A stretch of DNA of 64,000 nt from Tenrec ecaudatus (lineage: Eukaryota > Chordata > Mammalia > Afrosoricida > Tenrecidae): assembly GCF_050624435.1 (NCBI RefSeq), contig NC_134536.1:130270758-130334757 (forward strand), written 5' to 3'. Shown piece after piece: positions 44,260-56,696 of the stretch. The notes below the pieces were generated by a model. The model did not search any database and was not told where the DNA came from. It worked only from the letters and a program-made list of their open reading frames with translations. The translations under genes and the position numbers were made by a program. Within the stretch, counting starts at the first letter, position 1. Each line of letters begins with the position of its first letter.

Positions 44260-45740
44260 GTGAGAAATAGTGAACAAGAATTGTGTTGTGAATATGTTGA
44301 GCATGCATGCGTCTCTAAATGTTTACAATCCTAGGTTCAGGCTGGATAGTTCAGCAGGGTATGGAACTCTAGGATGAAAAGAATTGTTTCTTAGAACTTG
44401 AAAGCAATGTTTCATTAGTTTCTGCATCAATATTGAGTGTTTTTTTCCCCAGCAGGTCTAATACCATTCTGAGTCTTGATCCTTTCGTGTGATTTCTTCT
44501 CTGTAGATGTTTGTAGAAAGACCTCTCCCCCTCTTCCCCATCTCGAGTATTTGCTCTGCAAATTCAGGATGATGTGCTTTGGTGAGAGGCATTTTCATAA
44601 ACTCTTTGGTCTATACAGTTTAAAACTCATGTCATCCGCTGTGGGAAATGTTCTGGGGTTTCTCGGTTTGATGTTCTCTTTTCTATTCTCTCTGTTTTGC
44701 AATCTCTGCTTATTTAGCCCTATAACACCTGAATTTTTAATTTCAGGAAAAATTTGTTTTTATTATTTACTTTCATAGTTCTCTCTATATATATCAATAT
44801 ATACATTTTAATTAAATGTTATGAAAACATCGTGCTCGGCATTATAGGGTTAGATGTTGGACCTCCTAGATGGGTCTCCCCCCACCCCCACCCCGCTGTT
44901 TTTCTTTATTGTTTTATTTGCTCTATGTTTGAGTTGATTGCCTTAACTTTAACTTTGAAACATTCTATGCTATTTTTCATTTCAGCTTAGATTTTTCAAT
45001 TCTAAAGAGTTCATTTATTCTCTCTGAATTTCATCTTTATAGCATCTTCTGCTAATAGACTATCTTTCTAAAACTAATTTGTTTTCTTGAAGGTTTTCCC
45101 TCTTTCGGCATAGAAGTGTCCTTCCAGTTGCTTTTTGTCTCTTTTGATCTCTGCTTTTTCACAGTAGAGGTTTTCCTCCTATATCTGGTGATGCCTGGAT
45201 GTCTAGGGATACCTGGGATTCTAAGACACTGGTTGGAAGTGCGTGAGTGGACCCTGCCAACCCTAGCCTTTGAGGAAGCCTTGCTGTCAGTGTCTCCCAT
45301 TTAATACACCTGTAATGTCCTGCATCAAGTACATCAGTGTCTCCCAGGTCACAGGTCCTCTGCTTTACTCACTCATGAAAATGCATCTCACACCGTCTAC
45401 CCTGGCAGAGGGAGGGGGGAGGATCTTGTCTACACAGGATCAAGGAAGGGATCTGGAAAACTAGCTTTCAACTGTGTCTTAGATTCTAGAGGCAACCAGT
45501 GTCAGCCACCAAATCCAGAGCCTGGGACAGGGGGGATCGACAATGTTAGGTAGGCTGACTCTCAGCACCCCTTGCAGTTAGCTTAGCACTGTTTCTGCTA
45601 CATCTTCTCTCCAGCTTCCTAGAATGTTTGTTGCTGTCTTCTGCCTCTTTGGTCTACACCTTTACGATTGTTCAGTTTTTCAGGAAGGTGTGCAGATAGG
45701 AGCATGAGCTCCACCCACCATCTTTGAATTGAAATCGCTC
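44260..45740 (-). mobile_element. Ancient LINE-1 (L1M-like) 3' region, about 1.5 kb
   Basis: A long T-rich stretch follows a mammal-wide L1 3' region on the antisense strand: 'attctgagtcttgatccttt', 'aggatgatgtgctttggtga', 'gttagatgttggacctccta', 'ttgttttcttgaaggttttc' and 'atatctggtgatgcctggat' occur in the expected order. Old and divergent, with no open frame of note. Confidence 0.7.
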
Positions 45741-46804
45741 CGACTGGGTTTTCTGTTGTTAACTCAAATTCAACTGGGCCCAGACCAATGCCTTCATCTG
45801 TCGCAAAATAAACTCCATCTCCATGTCTTGATTTCTGCCAGCTTCAAGCCAAGGTTTAAAACCATCAGGCTGAATGGTTGCACAACTTGAAAACACACAG
45901 TGTTACTGAAATGGTACATGGTGAAATGGCTGAGAGGGTTGGCATGTTTTTTCCGGGAATCATTTCACCACCATGAGACAAAGCCAAGCAACAGAAAACA
46001 CTCCACAACTGACTTTGTCGGGAGAAAAACAAGCACACAAAAAAGCCAGGGGCTCACCTTGGCACCTGTGTTTCCCTGGCCTCCAGGTCTCACCTTTTTC
46101 CATTGTACCTGCTCTGTCACTCCCTTCCTCTCTGTGCACAGCCATTGCCTGGACTGGCCTGCACAACTGTCCTGAAAATGGTCCTCCTCCCACCATGTGC
46201 CTCCCTATCCCACACTGAACCTGCCATGGAAAACCCATGGCTGTGGCATTCCCTTGCTCAAAACCATCCTGCTCTGTCTGGAGCAGGATGTCCAGGTGTG
46301 TGGGGTGGGCAGGGCAAGCTTCTGCCACGGCTCCCGCCCATCTCTCCAAGCCTAGCTCTCCTGCCACTGCAGTGTGCTCTAGTCTTCTGACTGAGCCGAC
46401 TCTGTCCAGATTCTGGGTCTTTGCCTGTTCCGTTCCCTCTGCCTGGTCACCTTCAAGTCGGCTCAGGTGTCCATCCAACACACAACCTCCCAGATGGCTC
46501 ACAGAAAGCGCACATACTCTTCTGGAGTCCAATCCCCAACGGCATGCAGTGTTGCCGTTTTTCTCTTTACCAATCTCGTGTCTTGGGGGTGGGGTGGGGT
46601 AGGGGCTCCTTCATAGGAGGGACTGTGTCTTATTCTTCATGTACTTTCAGGGCTAAGCATGATGCCTTCTATTCAGTAAGCGCTCAACAAAACTTGAATA
46701 CATTTCGAGTCAACCTTCTAGTGATGCTTCATCATGTATCTCCTTCTAGTCCATTCTAGGCTGCTGCCCTCGATGTCAACATAGCCATTGAGAATGTTTC
46801 TAGA
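45741..46804. other. Intergenic, nothing recognised
   Basis: About 1 kb of unassigned sequence. A minus-strand frame is open for 190 codons (45,960-46,532), but it has no recognisable protein features. Confidence 0.4.
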
Positions 46805-46986
46805 TGAGGAGCAAGGGGGGGAAATGAGGAGCTGATGCCCAGGGCGCAAGTAGAAAGCAGATGTTTTGAGAATGATGAGGGCAACAAATGTCCAAATGTG
46901 CTTGACACAATGGATGGATATATGGATTGTGATAAGAGTTGTACGAACCCCCCCCAAAAAAATGATTTAAACAAAAAAGGAAAGAA
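46805..46986 (+). mobile_element. LINE-1 3' end with target-site duplication
   Basis: Contains 'gcttgacacaatggatggat' and 'tggattgtgataagagttgt', then an A-rich end. It is flanked by AATGTTTCTAGA (46,793-46,804) and AATGTTCCTAGA (46,987-46,998), a 12-bp duplication with one mismatch. Confidence 0.85.
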
Positions 46987-47254
46987 AATGTTCCTAGAAA
47001 GATCTTTTACATAACGAAGCTTCTTGGTAGTGTCCTAAGAAGGTCCGTTCCTACATCAAGAGCTGCTAACAGCAAAAAGGAAAGGGGAGTGGTCTTCTTG
47101 CTGTTCGGTTATCTGGACTCACGATGATATGACAGTCTTCTTTCTGCACTGTCCTATCAGCTCCCAGGACAGGGCCTGTGCTAAGGGGCAGTTTTCCCAA
47201 GTGCCCACAGCACCTGGCACCTGTAGACACAGTTGAGATTTGTGGACTGCTAGC

Positions 47255-47350
47255 AAAGAGTTACAGCCTTGGACGCCCACTGGGGCAGTTCTACCTTGTC
47301 CCACAGGGCGGCCATGAGTCGGGATCCACTTGAGGGCAGTGAATTTTGAT
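47255..47350 (+). repeat. AfroSINE 3' part
   Basis: 'agagttacagccttggacgc', 'gggcagttctaccttgtccc' and 'gccatgagtcgggatccact' followed by 'tgagggcagtga' form the 3' half of a plus-strand copy. Confidence 0.8.
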
Positions 47351-47567
47351 TTCTGGTCTGAGCAGGTGCTCCAGGGCAGGGGTAATGAGGGGAACACTTG
47401 GAGTGATTGTCTGATAAGGATGTCATATCAGGAAGCCCAGTGAGGCCTGAGCCAGGTCTGGGAGGTGGTGGTGATGAGGGACTAGAGGGACTAACAGCTA
47501 GGGGGCGTGGTAGACGGTGGGGCAGAGTTTGGGGGCCAATCAGAGTCAAGTATTATTTGGAAATCAG

Positions 47568-47695
47568 GAAACTCAAAAGTCACAGCCATCGAGTCAATTC
47601 TGACCCACAGTGACCCTCTCTCTCTCCCACACAGTGGCTGGTAGTCTCGAACTGCTGGCCTTGTGGCTAGCTGCCCAGCCCGTAATCACTCTGGA
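47568..47695 (-). repeat. AfroSINE, minus strand, internally deleted
   Basis: Plus strand 'cagccatcgagtcaattctg', 'acccacagtgaccctctctc' and 'ctggtagtctcgaactgctg' followed by 'gccttgtggctagctgccc' give a short antisense copy. Confidence 0.75.
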
Positions 47696-48299
47696 AGCAA
47701 GAGAACAAAGAGAAAGGAGTAGGAGTCAAATTCTACCCCCTTGGCCTGGAAGCCCCCTTAAAATCTTTTCAGCATCACAGTAATATATAGGCTTCCGTGG
47801 ACAGGTGGGTGCTGGCTGCCCCCGAGGGGCATCGACCAGGAATCAAGCTGGGGTTTGCCCCTGAACAAGCCTGCCCCCAGTCACTGACACGCACCTGGCC
47901 TTCCCAATCTTCGTCCAGTTTCGTCGTCATCACGGCTATTGGAGCGGCCAGCGGGCCTCACAGCCATGGTTCCTTCTGGTTTTTCAGCATCTCCTGAGTC
48001 GCCAGGAACTCTGAGCCCCACTTTGGGGCCAAGGAAATTGTATGGGCATCCGCTTGCCTGAGACCCAGCCCAGTGCCCTGAGGATGGCAGTACCCGGTAG
48101 ACTGCCCCCCTTGTCCTGAAGATCTCCCTGCTTCCCCTCTGCTCCTCCCATGCTGCCTCTCCTTGCCCCAGCACGGAGGCAGCAGGTCTAGAAAGTTCTC
48201 TCATCTCTGCTTCAGCCTCTCTCCCAGGACACACTCCCCCTGCCCCACTCTGATCCCTATAGGAAACCAAACTGCATTTTATTCATCGCCATGACGGGT
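47696..48299. other. Intergenic, nothing recognised
   Basis: About 600 bp without an identified element or exon. Confidence 0.4.
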
Positions 48300-48482
48300 C
48301 AGAGGAGTCCTGGAGGTGCAGTGTGGGTAATGTGTTCAACCCCCCAGCCGCTCCCCAGGAGAAAGAGGAGGTGTCCCACGCCCCCAAAGAGCGACAGTCT
48401 CAGAAACCGGAATGGGCAGTTATGCCCTGTCCTCTAGGGTCGCTATGCATCAGCATCAACTTGATGGCAGTGAGTGATGATG
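48300..48482 (+). repeat. AfroSINE, plus strand, head partly deleted
   Basis: 'ggagtcctggaggtgcagtg', then directly 'ccccagccgctccccaggag', 'gagcgacagtctcagaaacc', 'cctgtcctctagggtcgcta' and 'caacttgatggcagtgagtg'. The tRNA-like middle is missing. Confidence 0.85.
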
Positions 48483-48699
48483 TTTTGAGGACCTACTATG
48501 TACCGGACCCCTTCTGGTGTCGAGCTGACCTTCATTTGCTGTGTTGTGGGCTATCAGGAACCCCAGATCAATACCCGCTCATGGGCATGGGCACAGAGTG
48601 TTGGAAAACTGAGCCGAGGGACGCTGTGTTCCCAATGGCGGGAGATGGAGGCTCCGCTCTGCCTTCTTGTTTCAAATTCCTCCATAAACCAATGTCTTT

Positions 48700-50350
48700 T
48701 CACGGCCTACTCAGTGCCACGCGGTATACATTTTGGTGTTGTTTTCAAACATTTTGTTGTGGTTTGGGTGCCTTGCTCGCAGAGTAAATGGACTCCTTCA
48801 ATAATTCATACACGTGTGGTCACGGCATTCGTGGCGATCCCCTCGACGGGACAGCACTCTGCCCCCCTCCTCCCTAGGCTTCCCTGTCCATCGTCCATTC
48901 CTCCGGCCCCTTCTTGTCTTCAAGCTTTGTTTTGGGCACACGCTGACTCTCTGGGCTTGCATGGGCTAAGGGTTCTGAGGGGCACGCTCCTCTAGGTCTG
49001 TCTGTTGTTTGGTGATTTCTGGGGGGTGACTTCAGTTCAGTTCGAAGGGCCACCCTTACAGGGTTTTCACCAGCCTCTATCAGACCAGTAATTCTAGTTT
49101 TGTTTATGATGTTGAATTTCTGTCCCTGCTATGATTCTGATCAGTGTGGTTGGTAGCGGTAGTCGGGCACCATCTAGTTCTTCAGGTTTCGGGTTGGCGG
49201 AGGCTGTGGTTGACATGGTCCATTCGTCATTTGGACTAATTATTCACTAAGACTTTGGCTTTCTTCACTCTTCCTTACTCTAGATGGGGGAGAGACCCAT
49301 CTTTGGATCTTTAATGGCCACTCACAAACTTTTAAGACCCGGGTGGCTGCTCCCCAACATGGAATGTAGAGCATTGTTCTTATGGACTATGGTTTGCCAA
49401 TTAACCTGGATACTCCCCCATCCAAGACGATGGTCCCAAGCCCTCCAGTCCAGTGACTCGAGTCTCTCAAGGTATTTGGTTATGGCTAAGAAGTTGGCCT
49501 AACGTTAGTCCCCGTGTGCTGTACTATGTAGCCAGGTATATTTGCGGTCCATACAAACGTGTAGGAGCATTCTCTGCCAAACCACTCTGTGCTCATGGGT
49601 GTACTCCTGTATGCCAGGCCACACCTGTTCCGCCTACCTAGCTAGCTATACATCCACTCATAACTAGTACTCTCATCGGAGGGTTGTGTACGTGACCCGC
49701 TGTCGCCTTTGACCCTCACATACCTGCCAGGATCTTCTGTTGCCTTTGGTCTTTGGGGCTGGCCTCCCCCTTCCCGTTCGTGTGCTTTCCCTTCACTTCA
49801 CCCCTGGTAACACAGGTCTGCCACCCAGTGAGGGGTTTCTCCTCCCTCGCCCCTCCCACCCCAGGTTACCATCAAAGAAAGTTCTTTTCTGTGCGATGTA
49901 CCGTTCCTGGACTTGGCTGATGGCGGGCTCGTCGAATATTTGCCCTTATGCACTTGACCCCTTTCACTCAGCCCGATCTCCTCCGGGTCTACCCACGTTA
50001 TGAAATGTCTGGTGGATTCCTCGGTATTCCTTAGCGTGCTGGACCATCCCATCGTGGGCATGCACCCCAGCTTGTTGATCTTCGCCCCCTGGTGGACAGC
50101 TGAGGCCCCTTCCATCCTGGTGTCAGTGTGCACAGAACTGCCATTGGACACGGGTGTGCACACCTGTTTGCACATCGCTCTCATTTCTCTAGGATCTGGA
50201 CCGAGTAGTGAGACTGCTGGGTCAGATGGCAACTCCATCTGTTGGCGGAAGCGTGGTGCTGTTTCCCACGGGGGCCGTGCCACGGTACCACCCCACCAGT
50301 GGTGCGCACTGTCGAATTTCCCCACACCTTCACCCTTATTTGTGGTTTTC
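48700..50350 (-). mobile_element. LINE-1, about 1.6 kb, minus strand
   Basis: On the plus strand this is antisense L1: 'tgaccctcacatacctgcca', 'gcatgcaccccagcttgttg', 'gtgcacacctgtttgcacat' and 'gtgagactgctgggtcagat'. The last two mirror the well-known L1 motif of a vessel of 'tgtgcac...tgctgggtcatatgg'. Only short frames remain. The exact edges are uncertain. Confidence 0.65.
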
Positions 50351-50794
50351 TGCTTTGGGGATCAGTGTCAGCTGCTTTTTGCCTGTTGATCCAGTACCCC
50401 GCTGAATCCCCCCTTAGTTCCAGTAGCTTTCTTGGGGATGCTCCGGGATTTTCTGTGTAGGATCACGTCACCTGCACACTGCTTAGCAGCTCAAAGAGTA
50501 ACCAGTAGTGTCACTAAGGGCTCTTTTGCCAACTGGGAGGCCTTTGATTGCCTTTTCTTGTGGTATTGCTCTGGCTACGACTATTTTTCCTCCCCACCCC
50601 ACCCCTACTGCCAGTGATTTTGCTGTTTAAAATGGCACGATACTGAAGTGCTTGTCTAGTGTCCCCAAGGGCGAGAAGGCTGTGGTCGAGGAAATACTAG
50701 AGAAGCTCCATGCAGGTGTGACTTAGAGCTGCTGGTCATGGGCTCATTGCTAAGAGCCAACAGTATATATCAAATCAATTAATTGTAAAAATAA

Positions 50795-50975
50795 TAAGCT
50801 CACTGCCACTGAGTCGATGCTGACTCATAGGCCCCTACCAGACAGGGGAGAACTGCCCCTGTGAGTTTCTGAGGTGGTAGCTCTTTACGGGAGAAGAAAG
50901 CCCATCTTCCTTCCGAGAAGCAGCTGGTGGGTTTGAACTGCTGACCATGCGGATCGCAGCCCAATTCGTAACGAT
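50795..50975 (-). repeat. AfroSINE, minus strand, full length
   Basis: Plus strand 'actgccactgagtcgatgct', 'gactcataggcccctaccag', 'cagctggtgggtttgaactg' and 'gcggatcgcagcccaattcg'. Good antisense order. Confidence 0.9.
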
Positions 50976-52769
50976 GTCATGTGGTGCTCAGTGGATAAAA
51001 TTGTTGTGACCAGAGGCTTGGAACCCAAGCCTGTGCTTCCCCAAGGAACAAAAGTTCAACTGCCCCAGTTCCACACCCCTAGACTTTACAGACCCCCAAC
51101 AGCTGCCATCGTGCCAGCCAGCTGCACATCAAGCCTACTCAGCAGGCCAGTGCTGCCCGCATGCCCCACCACCTCACCCCACACAGTGGGGAAACAGGTC
51201 AGACACTTCCCCAGGAGCAGAGCCGATGTGTGGCAGAGGCTGCATTTGAACTCCCATCTGTCTCCCTCTCAGGACTGCATTTATTCACCCACAGAACACT
51301 CCTTGTGCAGATCTGGCTCCGAGAGCAGAGACCTGTCCTGAACCTCTTGGGTTTCCACCTACTAGGCCCCTGCCCTCAGCAGATTCCGGAGCCAGCAGCA
51401 GCCTCTGTCCATGACCTACTAGTCTCGGGGCAGGGGGTGCACAGACGCCTGCTGGGTTTGGGCCAGAAGCCCCCACGTGCTTGTGTGGTGAGGACCAGGA
51501 AGCCTGCCGCTACCGGTTGGCCCACCCCCATCTGCACCGCCGGGGAATCTGGTCCCCAGCAGCCTGTTCCTGGACCCTCCTGGCTGAGACAGAAGGCCTT
51601 TCAGCCCTGGCTGATACCATGCTCACCTTCTCAAGAGGGGCTGTGTTTTCTAGGCTTTTGATCCTGAGGTGCAAACCAACCACAGGTTAGTGGAGGGTGT
51701 GTGTGTGTGTTGTGATGTCACTGTGGTTTCCATGTGTCTGTCACAGACTTCAAAGATTGAAGGGGCCTCGTGATGTAAACCAATCTGAGCAGCAGTGTGG
51801 TGTGTGTAGATTGTCCAACAGGGGCTCTTTGTTTCCACCACTCTGACTCTGTTCCCTCGGAACAGCCCCCGGTGTGATGCTTTTTCCAGGGTATTTCGGC
51901 CTCCATCCTCCAGTTCCCTGTCCCCCAGGGGCTCTTCCAAGCCCCGGCTGACCTCCTACTGCCCCAGAAGAATGTCAGCTGGGGAGTTGGGAACTCTGAA
52001 GCCGGTGTCTAGTTCCTATCTCGGAGGCACTCCGTACCTCAGTTTCCCCGAGTCTTCAAAATGGGGCGTGGGGTTGGGGTGTTAAAGAAAAGTGTGTCAG
52101 TAGGAAGCTGGGACGGCACCACAGGCTCATGATTCTCAGTGCTTCCTCTCAGTTCACCTCTGGGGCTCTGTGCCTCCGTCTCGTCTGTGAAATGAGAGTG
52201 GATGGTGGTATCAAACCAAGTCACCGTGTAGACTGAGTGAGGTGGAAAGCTTCGAGAGCGGCAAGGTTGATTCTGACTCACAGCCACCCCACGTCCATGA
52301 GAAGTGAGGCTGGCGGATTGTGTTGGCGAGGTGGATGCCGACTGGAAGTGCATGTCCGATCCTTCATGTTCGGTATGTGCCTTCCCCTTCTCCCCTTCAC
52401 CGGTTTCTGGGTAGGGTGACCAGGAGCTGGAGGGTCTAAGTAGGCCCAAACAGAAAGGATTCCTCTGGCCCGAGTCTAGGGCTGATCTCCGGGTCATGGC
52501 ATTTGGGGGTGTAAGCCCTTAGACCCCCAACCTTGCAGCTCCCTTCTCAGTGGCTGGGCAAGTTTGTGCAGGGGAGCCGCAGGGAGCCAGCTTTGTCTGC
52601 AGCACCCTCTGCTGGCCGCCGGCGGTGCACACCCAAACCAAGCTCTTGCCACAGACAGGGAAAGTCCGACTGCCCCTGCGGGTTTCTGAGACTGCAACTC
52701 TGCCGGGGAGTAGAATGCAGAAACTGCAGGATGCAGAGCCCCAAACCAAACAATAACAATGACAACAAA
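50976..52769. other. Intergenic with small repeat scraps
   Basis: A MIR-like piece lies at about 52,140-52,250, and AfroSINE scraps at about 52,265-52,295 and 52,655-52,725. No exon recognised. Confidence 0.45.
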
Positions 52770-52970
52770 ACAGTGGCTCTCAGTCAATTTCAACTCCATG
52801 GCAGCCCCATGCAGCCCCATGCAGATGGGAGCAGGGCTATGCTCCGTAGGATTCTCAGCATGCGTCCTCTGGAAAGCAGACCACCAGGCCTTTCTTCTAA
52901 GGCATCTCGTGCTGATGTGCATCACCAACCTTTGGATAAGCAGCTGGGCGCCTCAATGATTGTGCCACCC
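52770..52970 (-). repeat. AfroSINE, minus strand, divergent
   Basis: Plus strand 'cagtcaatttcaactccatg' followed by 'gcagccccatgcagccccat', 'ggattctcagcatgcgtcct' and 'aagcagctgggcgcctcaat' form an older antisense copy with a local 12-bp duplication ('gcagccccatgc'). Confidence 0.55.
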
Positions 52971-54904
52971 CCGCCGCTTGACAGAGAGCCGGGGTGCTGC
53001 ATATCCCACTTCTGAAGGGTCCCGCTGGGAGCCTCTTTGAGCACCCCTTTTTCCACGGAGATGGGGAAGGCTGAGAGGCCAGGGAGACCGACCAGCCTGT
53101 CCCCACGGCAGCAGCAGGAAGGGGAAGGGCTAGGCAGTATGCAGCACAGCCGGCTGGGGGACCTGCTGTGGTTAGAGGGACCTGGGAGTCGGTCCCAACC
53201 TCTGTGGGCCGTGTACAGTCGCAACACTGCCCGGTCCCACTCCAGCCTCAGTTGTTCTGGGCTTGACACCATCAGGGCAGGCACTGTGTCAATCATCTCA
53301 TGGAAGGCCTTCCTCGCTTCTGCTGTCCCTCGACTTCCCGGGCATGGTGTCCCTCTAGGGGCTGCTCTCTCCTGACAACAGGTTCACGGAGAGGGGCACC
53401 CAAGTGGGATCTGTCAGATGGATGGGTTTACTAGTGGTCCACAGTGGCCCCGTTCCGTAAGCTGCCAGAATCTCTCCTCTGCCAATGCCCAAGGCAGATT
53501 CCCCACCTCCAAACAGACTGACCGGAGTTAAGTGTAGTTGAAGCAGGAGAAATGGAAGTTAGACTGCTCTGGAAGGTGGGGCTGGGCACGGTCTGGTCCT
53601 TTCAGTCTCTGGTGTAGGCACGATGCCCCTGGGCCCAGCCTGTAGGGAGAATGCTCTTCTTCCAGAGGTCAAAAAGGGCTTGGAGGACTCACTCTTCTGG
53701 ATTGTGTGTGTGTGTGTGGGGGGTGGTTCTTGGGGACTGGTGGGTCCAGAGGGAAAGAAGGGGGAGGGGAGGTGGACACAGAATCGTGGTCACTATCTTA
53801 TTGCACAGAGCGCGCTGTGGTGCCCAGGCTGCATGCAGCTCCGCCAAGGGCTGGGCCACGAGACCGCTCACTGCTGTCTCACAGTGCCCTGGTGGATGCA
53901 GCAGGCCTCTGGCTTGAGAATCCTCCTTGACCGGACTCCGCCCCGGGTGCCCTAAGTAGGGAGGGGGAGCGCATGCCAGCACCCCCTCCCTAGTGCGCCG
54001 AGGGCTAGGGCAGTGTGGACTGTGGCCAGAGAGAAGCAAGGTGACAGGCCTGGGAGCAGGTGCAGAGACTGAGCCAGAGATCTCATCCCCTTCTCCTGCC
54101 CCACCTTGCCCGGACATTGGCTTCTGGTGACTGAATCCCTTCTCACCACCCCCGCCCCTATCTGGGTCAGCCTGAGAACAGAGGCCTGGGAGTGTCCGCC
54201 TCAAGTGGGGTGCTGAAAGGTGCCTGGGTACTGGCAGAAAAGGCTGGGGTCAGTAGAGCCACTGGGAACGGGGTCCCCTGCTGTATGGAGCATGCTAGGG
54301 AGTCAGGACGAGACAGACATGAGAGGCTGGTGTGGTGGGGCGGAGGGGGCTCAAGCAGAGCCCTTGGCTCTCAGCTTGGGTGGTGGTCCTCTCTGCATGG
54401 GCTTCAATAAGCCTCTTCCCATGAGGAGCCCCCAGTCCTAGTTACTGCACACACAACCCATACACATGCACTGTTTCCCAATGTCGTGTGTGTGTGTGTG
54501 TGTGCATGCATGCGCGCACAGGCTCGAGGGAGAGTGCTGTCCCGGCAGCCCCAGGAAGTCATGGGTGACTGGCCCAGGCATTGTCCTTGACAGGCACCTC
54601 CAAAGGTCAGGTGGCAGGCGTCGCACTCCCATACTGAAGATGCCCCAAGGCCCCAGAAAACTGAGGAGGCGTGGTGCTTGGGAGAAAATACCAAAGAATG
54701 CAAGGTGAGGTGTGGGGCAGGGCTGGGGGAGCAGGAGGTGGGAGAAAGGGGAGCCACATGCCCCTATTCTGTCCACCCAGTATTCCCTGCGCCCTGCAGG
54801 TGCCCGCAGTCCAGCTGGTGCAGCCCAGGCTCCCGTCCCAAGCAGAGACCTTTTCCAACCACAATGCCCCAGCCCTTGCTCCACCCGGTGACACACGCAG
54901 GGCC
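52971..54904. other. Intergenic between the FOXP4 3' end and the repeat-rich region
   Basis: GC-moderate unique-looking DNA immediately downstream of FOXP4. It holds short GT tracts (53,705-53,718; 54,486-54,504). No exon, polyadenylation signal of another gene or clear repeat is recognised. Confidence 0.5.
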
Positions 54905-56548
54905 CGGTGACTAGAGGACGTTTAATATTTCTGTGCTGGTCAAACGGAACACAGGTGGGGTTACACGGGATGGGGGTGCCACTCAGGAGGGGTGGCTTTA
55001 GTGAAGGGCTGTAGGGGGGGGTGTCTTGGGAGATATCCAAGGAGTCTTCTTGGCAGAGGGTCCTGGCCTGGGGTGCTGGGGACTTGAGCACACCCAGTCC
55101 CAGTCCTTGCCCTTAAGTTGGGGTCCCCCATAGGGGGTCTGTGGAGGGTCTCTGCTTCCAGCTCCGTTGCTGGAATCCACACTTCCAGCGTGATGGGGGA
55201 CTTGGTCCTAGAGAGGGGTCTGGAAGGCACCCTAGGAGCAGCCTAGGGTAGGGACTAGGGTGCAGGTGCCCACTGCCCAAGGGGATGTGCATCCTGCGGG
55301 GACAGGGGAGCATGAGGGGGCTGCCCACAGCCTCCCCACTGGGCTGGGCAATAGCAGAGGGGAGGGGAGCAGGGCCCCCAGCTCTTGCTGAGTCCCAGAG
55401 TCCTCAAGGTGAAGGGAGGAGGCGATCAGGAGGGACGGAGGAGAGGGTCTTGGCCACCAACAGACACTGTAAACTTTGGTTTAAAACAATAACTTAAGTG
55501 GAGGGAGGACATCCAGCCTGGGGCCGGGGTGGGGGTGGGGGGTCGAGGGGAGCGGGGTGTACGGGAGGCGACAAAGGAAAAAGCCAACAAAAAGTTTTGG
55601 TTTTTGCTTCCGGCTTAAGAAAGGTCTTTGGTCATCCATTTAACGGGGTGAACGGGGCTGGGCAAGGGGGAGAGAGGGCTGCAGTGGGGGGACTGGAGGG
55701 CCCAGTGGGGCACAGCAGCCAGTCTTTGCCTCCCCTGCCCCTCCAGCCCGTCAGCACTGCGTCCCTTGTGCTGTGGGCTCTTGCCTGCCGTAGCCCTGCC
55801 ACCATGGCGGGGCCTCCTGCCTGCTGCGGCCTCTGTGCCTCCAGCGGGCACAGACCTGCAGGGGGGTGGGCATTGGGCCTCTCCAAGCTCCCTGGTGTGG
55901 GGTGCGCAGCCAGAGCACCCAGAAAACAGGGATACAGGCTTGGTTCAGCCTGGTCACCCCCGTCAGGCCAGGTGGCCAACAGGGCTTTTGGGTGGGCACA
56001 GCCAGCGGGGGCTCAGGGTTGGGCCGGGGCTTCAGTTCCCTCACCCAGACTGGGGCAGGGGCAGGAAGGAAGGGAGAGCTATTACTTCACAGTACGGAAA
56101 AGGTGGGAGGGGGGCACAGATGGGGGTGGTGGTGCTGGGGGACCTCTGGTCAGAGCCAGGTGCAGGGTAGGGGCCCTGGGTCTGGGAGGGTGACTTAGCC
56201 CCGCCTGCGGGTCTCCATGGCGCTGAGGAGCCGTGTAGAGGGGAGCTGGTGTGGGAAGGAGGGTCCTGCTGCTGCTGGTGGTGGTTGGGGGCGGGGGAGG
56301 GGGTTATCAGATATGGGGGAGGGTCTGAGGAGGGGTCTGGGCCCTCCGTGTCCGCCACCGGTCCCAGACCAGGGGTCCTGTGTCTCCCTGCCCGGGAGCA
56401 TCTGTTAGGCAGTTGGGAGCTGCTGGCCCACCCCTGCGGAGTCCTGGAAGTGCCTAGAGGTTGGGAGGGGCTGTGGAGTGGGGGTAAGTGGGGCCTGGGT
56501 GCAGGGGCAGGAGGCTCTCACCCTTGCCCTGCCCGCCCCAGGAGGTCC
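54905..56548 (-). other. FOXP4: FOXP4 3' untranslated region
   Basis: The interval runs from the FOXP4 stop codon to just past an ATTAAA signal on the minus strand. It is about 1.64 kb and free of SINEs and LINEs, unlike the flanking intergenic DNA, as expected for a constrained 3' UTR. The exact cleavage site is inferred. Confidence 0.65.
54921..54926 (-). terminator. FOXP4: Polyadenylation signal ATTAAA (FOXP4)
   Basis: Minus strand reads ATTAAA, the second commonest mammalian signal, followed by a GTGTG-containing downstream stretch at about 54,890. No AATAAA was found in the 3' UTR on this strand. Confidence 0.55.
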
Positions 56549-56696
56549 TTAGGCCAGTTCCTCTCCTGGCAGCTCCTCCTCCAGCTCCCTGTCTTCCGGA
56601 GGCCCCGTGAGGCTGGGGTTTGGGGGGCCCAAAGGGGGTCCGGGCCGTCCATCCTCCTCGGCCTCAGCTGGCTCCTCTTTCACCTGCACCTGGTGA
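56549..56696 (-). CDS. FOXP4: FOXP4 last coding exon (C-terminal acidic tail)
   Basis: The acceptor CTCTGCCACAG lies just above 56,696. The first base completes Ser, then 48 residues run to TAA at 56,549-56,551. The peptide begins [15 protein letters not shown] and ends [12 protein letters not shown], the acidic C-terminus of FOXP4. HQVQVKEEP is a known conserved block of the FOXP tail. Human FOXP4 ends in Ser where this ends in Ala, as I recall it. The forkhead protein is a DNA-binding transcriptional repressor in the nucleus; this tail is disordered. Confidence 0.96.

Noticed and set aside
55498-56193. 231-codon plus-strand open frame
   Set aside because: Antisense to the FOXP4 3' UTR, glycine-rich, no domain or splice support.
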